Source: an uncultured bacterium
Lineage (GTDB): Bacteria > Planctomycetota > GCA-002687715
Assembly: GCA_902826835.1 (NCBI GenBank)
Contig: CADEGH010000024.1
Coordinates: forward strand, 21,780-85,779
DNA length: 64,000 bases
Direction of reading: 5' to 3'
Part shown: one piece after another, positions 52,340 through 59,251 of the stretch
Numbering within the stretch: position 1 is the first letter of the stretch
Layout of the letters: every line of letters begins with the position of its first letter
The notes under the pieces: generated by a model
Told to the model about the DNA's origin: nothing
The model's database searches: none
What the model saw: only the letters and a program-made list of their open reading frames with translations
Translations under genes and position numbers: made by a program

Positions 52340-53346
52340 CAGCGGCCTCGGCCCTGAATTTCCGTCTGAAAGTGCCGCACGATCGACTCGCGTTTGTCGT
52401 CGTCGAACGACTCTGGATAGGTGAACGGTGCGAAGGGCACGGCGCGAATCGGAGCGCTCAGAGAGTCGGCGGGAAAATCGGATCGCGCTGGTAGTCGACC
52501 GTGCCGGGTCGCGAGTCTCTTCAGTTCGTCCATCGAGTTCACGAACTCGTAAAAGGACTTGGCCGCCGCCGGGGACTTCCCACCACGCACGAGGGCGATG
52601 CCGTCCAGGAGCACTGGCACGGGCTCCGCGAAACCGATCGGTTCGAAGCCGTACCCTTTGACCTCGTGCTGGAACACCAAGTCCGTGAGGTTCCAAATCG
52701 TGAGGCTGGCCGGTCCCTTTTCGAGCTTCTCGAACATGAGATCCGGGCTCGCTTCGTACGCGAACACATTGGCATGCAATCGTTCGAGCAACTGCCGACC
52801 CGCGGACTCGTCTCGGCCGGCGGCCACCTCGCGAGCCACGATCCAAGAGAGCACCGTGGACATGGTTCCGGAGCCCACGGGCGAGCGCAGGATGATCTGG
52901 CCTTTCCACTTCGGGTCCGCCAGCGCCTCCAGGGTGCGGGGCACCTCGGCTTTGGCGATGCGCGCCGGGTGGTATCCGAGCGCGATCGGCAGTTGAAAGG
53001 TCCCCGTCCACGCGAAGTCAGCGGCACGAGGGAACTGGGCTTGCGCGTAGCTGGGTTGGTAGGGCTCGAGCAGTCCGTCGGAAGCCGCGAGGCGAAGGCC
53101 GGTCAGGTCTCCGCCCCACCACACCGAGCCCTGGGGGTTTTGCTTTTCGGCCCGAAGACGGGCCAGCAGGTTGCGCGATCCGTCGTAGACCCGCACCACG
53201 TCGATTTCGGGGTGCTGCGCTTCGAAGGCCGCTTCGTACTCGGCCAAAATGTCCGGTCCGTGGGCGCTGTAGATGACGAGCTTCTCGCGATCGTCACCGC
53301 AGGCCGCGCAAAACAACGCGAGTAGAACGAGTGTGGAAACCCTCAC
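52339..53346 (-). CDS. Substrate-binding lipoprotein of the iron-type ABC importer
   Basis: A 335-residue family 1 extracellular binding protein, starting at GTG 53346. The leader ALFCAACGDD gives a probable lipobox with C16 as the lipidated residue. Family landmarks are KLVIYSAHGPDILAEYEAAF (22-41), VVRVYDGSRNLLARLRAEK (near 50), SVWWGGDLTGLRLAASDGLL (near 74) and WKGQIILRSPVGSGTMSTVL (near 150). The fold is the FutA/FbpA type used for ferric iron, but thiamine and phosphonate binders share it, so the substrate is not certain. First gene of the three-gene importer operon with overlapping stops and starts. Confidence 0.88.
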   Translation of the reverse strand: MRVSTLVLLALFCAACGDDREKLVIYSAHGPDILAEYEAAFEAQHPEIDVVRVYDGSRNLLARLRAEKQNPQGSVWWGGDLTGLRLAASDGLLEPYQPSYAQAQFPRAADFAWTGTFQLPIALGYHPARIAKAEVPRTLEALADPKWKGQIILRSPVGSGTMSTVLSWIVAREVAAGRDESAGRQLLERLHANVFAYEASPDLMFEKLEKGPASLTIWNLTDLVFQHEVKGYGFEPIGFAEPVPVLLDGIALVRGGKSPAAAKSFYEFVNSMDELKRLATRHGRLPARSDFPADSLSAPIRAVPFAPFTYPESFDDDKRESIVRHFQTEIQGRGR

Positions 53347-53386
53347 GCCCCGACTCTACCAGTCGAAGCGCGAGGCCAACCTCGGC

Positions 53387-54811
53387 TCAGTTCCCAAACA
53401 CCATGGTGAGCGCATTCGAAGTGACGACTCCACCCGGGACGGCGTCCGCGGCGGCACACTGCGATGCGAGCGTCGTTCCGATCAGCATGGGATCGTTGGG
53501 AATGCTGAAGACGAGGGCCATGGACCCGAAGGGATCGAGGGGAATGGGACCGATCGGGCTGGACCCGAGAGCCAAGAAGGCCTGGAGCGAAGGCACGTCC
53601 AGATAGAGGTTGCAGAGCGGCGAGATCGCGATCGGCACGGGGCTCGCGCTCAAGGCGAGGAATATGAAGTTCGGGGCGAAGGCCGGCCCTCCTGAAGCGG
53701 TCAGGCCGAAGCTCGGGTTTCCGAGGGTGGGTAGTCCGGTCGGAGTCCAGGCGAACGCGGAACCCGAGGTTCCGGTGCACCCCGTACCGGTGGTGATCAT
53801 CCCGGCGGGATTCAGGATGATGTTGCCGACGACCGCGATGTTGGCGAAGAGTCCGCTGTTGCCGTGACCGCTCGGCGTGCCGGCGGCCGTGAATCCGAGA
53901 CCGGGAGGCGCGGTGACCATGTTTCCGATGATCGCGTTGTCGAATCCCGCCTGCACGCTCCACGGGGTCGCGCTGAAGGTACCCCCGTTGCGCCCGACCG
54001 CCCAGACCGTCGCCGTCGTGAAATCGAATTCCACGTCATCCGGGCCATCCACCTCGCTTCCAGTGAGGACGGTTCCGAGGCTGGAGTAGGTCAGCCCTAC
54101 GCCGCCGATGTACCGCGTCACCAGGTCGGGATTGAATTGAGCGATATAGAGATCTCCGGTCGCCTGATCGATATCGACGGATTCGATCGAGTACGGAGTC
54201 GTGCCACCGAATGCCAGCGCGGCCGCGGAGGCTCCGAGGCCCTGCTGAACGCGATAAATATTGGCGACGCCGCCGACCACCACATTCATGGGGTCTTGGA
54301 CCGCGAGATAGTCGGCCTGGTTGATCGGCAGGGAAACCGCCCATGGCGGATTGGAACCAAGCACGGACGTCGGGCCGATCGGTCCATTGATGATGTCGAT
54401 CTGCCCCATGCCCTGCACCACGTTTTGCAACACCAGCACCGCACCCGAGGCATCGACGAAGTCGATGTCACGAATGCCGCCGATGCCCGTCCCCAAGCGA
54501 CGGGAAGTGGGCGACGCGATGCTGTTGGTGAAGTCGAGCAAAAAAAGCCCGAAGGGCGAGGTGTCCTGGCCAACCAGGACATACTGGGTATTGCGCACCC
54601 ACTCGCAGGCTCCATCGAGCCAGGAGGAAGGAAATGCCACTCCGTCCGCTGGCACCGGGACCACCGGAGTCGGCGTCCCCGAACCACCGGAAATGTGGGT
54701 GAGGGCGTTCGAGCTCAAGAGGAGGAAATCTCCCGCCGTCAGTTGCGCGACCAGCGGAGCGGCAGTGAACAGCAGAGCCACGAGGCTCTTCGTCATCAGG
54801 ACTCTCTTCAT
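53387..54811 (-). CDS. Exported beta-propeller-like protein of unknown function
   Basis: A 474-residue protein. The signal peptide MKRVLMTKSLVALLFTAAP ends LVA before Q. Residues 25-330 contain repeated beta strands suggesting a propeller (VLVGQDTSPFGLFLLDF, IRDIDFVDASGAVLVLQN, VVVGGVANIYRVQQG, ESVDIDQATGDLYIAQF, DDVEFDFTTATVWAVG). The C-terminal ~110 residues (FLALSASPVPIAISPLCNLY, GSMALVFSIPNDP, ASQCAAADA, TSNALTMVFG) form a beta-sandwich-like tail domain that I recall from many planctomycetal exported proteins. ATG 54811 has GAGG upstream. A promoter at 54926-54954 and a leader hairpin at 54827-54844 lie before it. Confidence 0.8.
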   Translation of the reverse strand: MKRVLMTKSLVALLFTAAPLVAQLTAGDFLLLSSNALTHISGGSGTPTPVVPVPADGVAFPSSWLDGACEWVRNTQYVLVGQDTSPFGLFLLDFTNSIASPTSRRLGTGIGGIRDIDFVDASGAVLVLQNVVQGMGQIDIINGPIGPTSVLGSNPPWAVSLPINQADYLAVQDPMNVVVGGVANIYRVQQGLGASAAALAFGGTTPYSIESVDIDQATGDLYIAQFNPDLVTRYIGGVGLTYSSLGTVLTGSEVDGPDDVEFDFTTATVWAVGRNGGTFSATPWSVQAGFDNAIIGNMVTAPPGLGFTAAGTPSGHGNSGLFANIAVVGNIILNPAGMITTGTGCTGTSGSAFAWTPTGLPTLGNPSFGLTASGGPAFAPNFIFLALSASPVPIAISPLCNLYLDVPSLQAFLALGSSPIGPIPLDPFGSMALVFSIPNDPMLIGTTLASQCAAADAVPGGVVTSNALTMVFGN

Positions 54812-54826
54812 GGCAAGCCTCATCTG

Positions 54827-54844
54827 GGCCCGATTTTTCGGGCC
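54827..54844 (-). promoter_or_regulatory. Leader hairpin of the propeller-like exported gene
   Basis: Perfect 7-bp stem GGCCCGA (54827-54833) / TCGGGCC (54838-54844) with a 4-nt loop, 15 nt before the start codon and inside the ~110-nt leader made from the 54926-54954 promoter. No T-run follows, so it is not a terminator; it may stabilise the message or affect initiation. Confidence 0.4.
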
Positions 54845-54925
54845 GTAGGAAACGGAGCTGCCCAGGCCTTGGTGGATCCCGGGCCTCACCCCGACGGCAA
54901 GTCGGGAACGGAAGTCAACGGCGTG

Positions 54926-54954
54926 AGCATAGGGGAAGGGTACTTTTTGTGCAA
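54926..54954 (-). promoter_or_regulatory. Sigma-70-type promoter, minus strand
   Basis: -35 TTGCAC (54949-54954), 17-bp spacer, -10 TATGCT (54926-54931), reading toward the exported gene at 54811. It is one of two divergent promoters in the 358-bp region 54812-55169, which contains no gene. Confidence 0.6.
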
Positions 54955-55047
54955 TCCACGAACAGTCCGGAAATTGGGCCGAAGGCGTCCAGCCCCCCGT
55001 GGCCCAGCTCGAAAAAACGTCGCCGTCAACAATTCGCCGCAAGGTAC

Positions 55048-55077
55048 TTCACAAGAAGACCGCCATCCCTCTATACT
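55048..55077 (+). promoter_or_regulatory. Sigma-70-type promoter, plus strand
   Basis: -35 TTCACA (55048-55053), 18-bp spacer, -10 TATACT (55072-55077), each one base from consensus, about 90 bp upstream of ATG 55170. Confidence 0.65.
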
Positions 55078-55169
55078 TCCCCTTGCCGTTTGTCTCATCG
55101 GTCTGCCCGCGCGCCTCCGCGCCTTCGGGAGACCGATTCCTTCCTTCGACCGAACAGGAGTTGCTGACC

Positions 55170-56705
55170 ATGAAGAAGATCTCATTCTTGGTGGCGGGCG
55201 CGTTCGCGATGAGCGCAGCGCTGAACGCCCAGACCATCATTTCCCCGATCTGCAATTCAATCTCGCTGCCGGCGCCTCGAGGTGGCACCGCGAACTCTCC
55301 GAGTTCCTCGCTGGTGCAAGCCGTTCCCGAGCAAGGCACGGGCCCCTACGAGTACTGGGGCGCCGGTGGATCCGCAACCGCTTCGACGCACACCACGAGC
55401 AGCGCCGGCCTGCCCGTCACCCTCATCGTCGCGCCGCCCGCCACCAACGCCATTCCTCTCGGCGCCGCTGGCAGCGTCGACATCGACCTGGCCAACATCC
55501 AATTTGTCCTCTACGACGGGATCGGGTTGCTTGGAGCGCCGGACGGGGCGATGAGCCCTCTCACGATTCCGTACGGCCTTCCTACCGGCATCAGCAGCTA
55601 CTTGGCCTCCGCGCAGGGTGTGTCGCTCGATCCGACCTCCCCGGTTGGCTTCTATATGACCGGGCGCAACGACATCTGCGTGCAGGATCTGGCGACTCCC
55701 CTGGCCGCCCCGCTCGTGCCTCCCTTCCAGGTCCCGGCTGGTGTGGCACCGATGACCCCCTCGACCTCTACGGTGTACCCGTTCCCGCGTGACACGATCT
55801 GCCCGAACATCGGGTTGGCCTCCACGGCCCCCGGCGCGAACGACGGAACCGTACACTCGATGCTGGGCACCAATTTCGACTCGACGCTGCCCGGTTCCAC
55901 GACCGCCACCCTGAACGGGCTTCCGCTCGACGTCTTCTGCGTTCGCCCGAACGAGGTCATCTTCTTCACCAACGCCACCCACATCTCTTCGATCGCCGGC
56001 CCGGTGATCGTGACCTCGACCGGTGGCACCTACACGCCTCCGGCCGACCAGCACAATTCGTGGGTGCACATCATTCCCGCTCCCCTCTCCACCTTGCCGA
56101 CCGAAGTGGCCGGTGGCGGCGGAGCCGTCGTGTCCGGCACCCTCTCGGGCGCCGCCGGCATGCAAGCCGTGATCGGTCTTCGAAGTGCGGCCGGCGAAGT
56201 CGACTACTGGGACGCAACCGCGATGCCCGGCGGCTCGACGGTCCGCGCCTTCCTCGGTCAAATCGACCTCGTGAGCGGACAAGTGCTCACGCAGTGCTCG
56301 GGCCTACCTTCGACGCCCGCGGCCCGCTGCGACGTTTGTGCGATCACCGGCGATGGCCAGTTCTCGCAGCAGTGGTTCGCCAATGCTTGCCCCACCGCCA
56401 TCCTTCCCCCCACCGCCCCCGTCGGTAGCAACCTCCGCGCCGACATGTGGCTCCACCAAGGTATCGGCGCCCCCGGCGTTCCCTCGCTCGGCGTGTTTGT
56501 CGCCGACTTCGATGACAGCGCTTCGGGCACCAATGCCTTCGCGGGCTTCTCGGGCATCCCGAGCCCGGCCACCCAGAACAACTTGGACCCGGACGGCCCG
56601 ATCACGACCCTCGGCGGCGGCTCAGACTTCCTCGTGTCCGACGAGTTCGCCAATCCCACCGCGCCGCTCTCGGGCTACAACTACATCATGATCGTGAATC
56701 GCTGA
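55170..56705 (+). CDS. Exported protein of unknown function, probably abundant
   Basis: A 511-residue protein with signal peptide MKKISFLVAGAFAMSAALNA before Q22. The mature chain is acidic to neutral, very rich in Ala, Gly, Pro, Ser and Thr, with beta-like stretches (VDIDLANIQFVLYDGIGLLG, PVIVTSTGGTYTPPADQHN, VIGLRSAAGEVDYWDATA, SLGVFVADFDDSASGTNAF) and six to eight Cys, some in CDVCAITGD. No family is recognised. GGAG lies before ATG 55170, a near-consensus promoter (55048-55077) drives it and a strong terminator (56736-56767) ends it, so it is a well-expressed single-gene unit, perhaps a surface or matrix protein. Confidence 0.82.
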   Translation: MKKISFLVAGAFAMSAALNAQTIISPICNSISLPAPRGGTANSPSSSLVQAVPEQGTGPYEYWGAGGSATASTHTTSSAGLPVTLIVAPPATNAIPLGAAGSVDIDLANIQFVLYDGIGLLGAPDGAMSPLTIPYGLPTGISSYLASAQGVSLDPTSPVGFYMTGRNDICVQDLATPLAAPLVPPFQVPAGVAPMTPSTSTVYPFPRDTICPNIGLASTAPGANDGTVHSMLGTNFDSTLPGSTTATLNGLPLDVFCVRPNEVIFFTNATHISSIAGPVIVTSTGGTYTPPADQHNSWVHIIPAPLSTLPTEVAGGGGAVVSGTLSGAAGMQAVIGLRSAAGEVDYWDATAMPGGSTVRAFLGQIDLVSGQVLTQCSGLPSTPAARCDVCAITGDGQFSQQWFANACPTAILPPTAPVGSNLRADMWLHQGIGAPGVPSLGVFVADFDDSASGTNAFAGFSGIPSPATQNNLDPDGPITTLGGGSDFLVSDEFANPTAPLSGYNYIMIVNR

Positions 56706-56735
56706 TCGCGTTCGGCGAAACTCGGTTCTCTCGCA

Positions 56736-56767
56736 AACAGGCGCCCGCTCACCGGGGCGCCTGTTTT
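56736..56767 (+). terminator. Strong rho-independent terminator
   Basis: Perfect 10-bp stem AACAGGCGCC (56736-56745) / GGCGCCTGTT (56756-56765) with a 10-nt loop and TTTTC at its end, 30 bp after the exported protein's stop. The A-run on the left side is short, so it works mainly for the plus strand. Confidence 0.85.
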
Positions 56768-56791
56768 CGTTCCGGGATCGTAAGCTCTGCC

Positions 56792-58270
56792 ATGCTCACC
56801 GCGCGTACCCGTCGCTCATTCCCTTTCCGGCTCGCCACCTTGGTGCTGATCCTCCTCGGCCCGGCCTTCGCGCAAGGCCCCGAAGTGCAGGTCACCAAGG
56901 ATGACACGGTCATCTCGCGAAGCTGCATCGTGCGCATTCCCGAGGGATTGGTGATCCCGGACGCTCGCGGCGATGGCGTGATCCAGATCAAGGGCGATCA
57001 CATCGTGGTCGCCTTCGCGCCGGGCAGCGTGCTTCGCGGGGCCCCCGTCACCCGCCCCGCCGACGCCCTCCTCGGTACCGGCATCGCCCTGATCGGGCGA
57101 AAGGACGTGGAGATCCGCGGCGCGACCATCGAGGGGTACCGCGTAGGCATCCAAGCGATGGCTTCGCCCGGACTGCGCATCGAGGGCGGGTCCATCAGCG
57201 CCTTGCACCGACGACGACTCAGTGGAGGCACCACCGCCCCGAAGCCGGAGATTCGCGGTGAAAACGACCAAAACGAGTGGCTGAAAGCGCGCGGGGCCGC
57301 GGTTTGGATCGAAGATTCGGACGAACTCATCGTGCGCGGCCTGCGCGTTCGCGATGCGGCGGACGGCATCGTGTTCGACCACGTGCGCAAGGGCCTCGTC
57401 ATCGACTGCGATGCGTCCTTCCTCGCCGGGTTCGGGCTTTCGCTGTGGCGATCGAGCGAATGCACGGTTTATCGCAACGCCCTGGACGGGTGCGCTGACG
57501 GCATTGAAACTCCCGGCGAGACTCCCGGGGCGACTTCGGGAGGAGTGTTGCTGGCGAGGGCCTGCCACCGGAACTTGATCGTCGAGAATTCGGGCGTCGC
57601 CGGCACCACCGGCTTGATGATTCTCGGAACTCCGCCGGCCAAAGCCAGTCAGGACTCGGCCATCTGCTCCGAGAACTGGATCGTGGGCAACGACTTTTCC
57701 GGCAGCCGCACCCTGGGAGCCGTTCTCCGCATCGGAACCGGCAACGTCTTGGCCAAGAACCTCTTCCACAAGAACGCGGCCGGCGCCGTCGTCCTCGATC
57801 GCCAAGATCAGGTGACGGTGGCTCACTGCCAACTCGAGGGCAGCGGTACCGAGCCTGACGGAATCGCCATCCGTGCTATCGCTCCGGAGGCCGGTCGGAT
57901 CTTCAACAACCAGAGTCGCCATTTTCGAGTCGGAATGCAGGGAGAAGCGGGTCCAGCGGACCGGGCTTCCCCCCAGGGTGCGCCCCTGGTCGTGGCCGAC
58001 AACGAGTGGCACGAGGGTCAAACCGCGCTCGCCCTGCGGGGACCCGTGAAGGTGGGTTGGAGCGGCAACCTGGTCCGCGGACACGCGCAGGAGATCGACC
58101 ACGACGCAGACGCCGCAGCCGGCCTTTCGAAGCAGGGGATCGACAGCCTCAAACTTTCGATGAAAAAAATCACCCAGGAGGCCAAGACTGAGCCGGTGAA
58201 GGCTCGCCCCGCCCTGCGCTCGCCCGGGGTTCTCGCGATCGGCCCGTTCGGACCCCTGGAGCCCAAGTAG
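56792..58270 (+). CDS. Exported right-handed beta-helix protein (NosD/pectate-lyase-like)
   Basis: A 492-residue protein with a signal peptide (residues 1-27, AFA before Q28). Parallel beta-helix rungs fill residues ~45-400: GRKDVEIRGATIEGYRVGIQ, SDELIVRGLRVRDAADGIVF, SECTVYRNALDGCADGIETP, CSENWIVGNDFSGSRTLGAV, RIGTGNVLAKNLFHKNAAGA and DQVTVAHCQLEGSGTEPDG. Asn and Cys ladders are as in NosD, CASH or polysaccharide-lyase folds. No lyase catalytic triad could be assigned. A basic tail (residues 440-492) follows. A carbohydrate-related role fits the nearby glycan genes, but this is inferred. Confidence 0.82.
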   Translation: MLTARTRRSFPFRLATLVLILLGPAFAQGPEVQVTKDDTVISRSCIVRIPEGLVIPDARGDGVIQIKGDHIVVAFAPGSVLRGAPVTRPADALLGTGIALIGRKDVEIRGATIEGYRVGIQAMASPGLRIEGGSISALHRRRLSGGTTAPKPEIRGENDQNEWLKARGAAVWIEDSDELIVRGLRVRDAADGIVFDHVRKGLVIDCDASFLAGFGLSLWRSSECTVYRNALDGCADGIETPGETPGATSGGVLLARACHRNLIVENSGVAGTTGLMILGTPPAKASQDSAICSENWIVGNDFSGSRTLGAVLRIGTGNVLAKNLFHKNAAGAVVLDRQDQVTVAHCQLEGSGTEPDGIAIRAIAPEAGRIFNNQSRHFRVGMQGEAGPADRASPQGAPLVVADNEWHEGQTALALRGPVKVGWSGNLVRGHAQEIDHDADAAAGLSKQGIDSLKLSMKKITQEAKTEPVKARPALRSPGVLAIGPFGPLEPK

Positions 58271-58321
58271 ATTCGGATCTGCCCCATCGCGCCCAATCCC
58301 CACGGGCGCTACGCTTTGGGC

Positions 58322-59221
58322 ATGGCTCCTGAGAATCTCGACGCCCTCTCCACCGAGAAGGCCAACCCCCGCTCCCGCGACCTCGACCTCCTCGCCACGA
58401 CCGACATGCTGCGCCTCATGAACGAGGAGGACCAGCGCGTACCCTTGGCCGTCAAGGAAGTGATCCCCGCGGTGGCGCGCGCGGTGGATGCCGCCGCAAG
58501 ATCCCTCCACGACGGGGGCAGGATCCACTACTTCGGAGCCGGCACGAGTGGCCGCCTCGGAGTGTTGGATGCCTCGGAAATCCCCCCGACCTTCGGCGTC
58601 GAATCCCACTTGGTCCAAGGCCACATGGCCGGCGGCGTGGGCGCGCTCGTCACCGCCGTCGAAATGGCCGAGGACAGCGCGGAGCTCGGAGAGCGCGACG
58701 TCGTGATGGCTCATGTCGAGGCTCGCGATGTCGTGATCGCTCTCACCGCAAGCGGACGCACCCCCTACTGCCTGGGAGTGTTGAAGAAGGCTCGCGAGAT
58801 CCGGGCCCACACCGTCGCCATCGTCTGCAATCGCCCCACCCCCGCCCACGAATTGGCGGATATCACCATCGATCCCGTGGTCGGCGAAGAAGTGCTGTCG
58901 GGGAGCACTCGATTGAAGTCGGGCAGTGCGCAAAAGCTCGTGCTCAACATGATTTCGACGGGAGCGATGGTCCGCATCGGCGCGACCTACGGCAATCTGA
59001 TGGTCGGCGTCGCCGCCACCAACCACAAGCTCAAGGAACGGGCGGTGCGGATCGTCGAGCAGATCACGGGCCAACAGACCGGCGTTCGGGAGGCCCTCGC
59101 GGCCGCCGGCTTCGACGTGCGCACCGCCAGTGTCATGCTCGCAAAGGGGATCGGCTACGATGCCGCCCTCCGCGTCGTCGTCGATGCCAAGGGGTCCTTG
59201 AGGCAGGCGCTCGGCCGCTGA
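58322..59221 (+). CDS. murQ: N-acetylmuramic acid 6-phosphate etherase
   Basis: A 299-residue SIS-domain lyase that cleaves the D-lactyl ether of MurNAc-6-phosphate to give GlcNAc-6-phosphate during peptidoglycan recycling (cytoplasm). Visible features are the N-terminal STEKANPRSRDLDLLATTDM, HYFGAGTSGRLGVLDASEIP (sugar-phosphate loop, near residue 69), VALTASGRTPYCLGV (as IALTASGRTPYCLGV near 138), and the C-terminal helical part KSGSAQKLVLNMISTGAM (near 200). ATG 58322 is used; a TTG two codons earlier is possible. Its presence suggests that the cell has or recycles murein. The S9 peptidase gene starts 30 bp downstream. Confidence 0.95.
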   Translation: MAPENLDALSTEKANPRSRDLDLLATTDMLRLMNEEDQRVPLAVKEVIPAVARAVDAAARSLHDGGRIHYFGAGTSGRLGVLDASEIPPTFGVESHLVQGHMAGGVGALVTAVEMAEDSAELGERDVVMAHVEARDVVIALTASGRTPYCLGVLKKAREIRAHTVAIVCNRPTPAHELADITIDPVVGEEVLSGSTRLKSGSAQKLVLNMISTGAMVRIGATYGNLMVGVAATNHKLKERAVRIVEQITGQQTGVREALAAAGFDVRTASVMLAKGIGYDAALRVVVDAKGSLRQALGR

Positions 59222-59251
59222 GGTTCGGTCGAAGAAAGTCAGGCGTGTTCG

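Noticed and set aside
53864..55792. A 642-codon plus-strand frame
   Set aside because: Antisense to the exported propeller-like gene, then runs through the promoter region into another frame of the 55170 gene.
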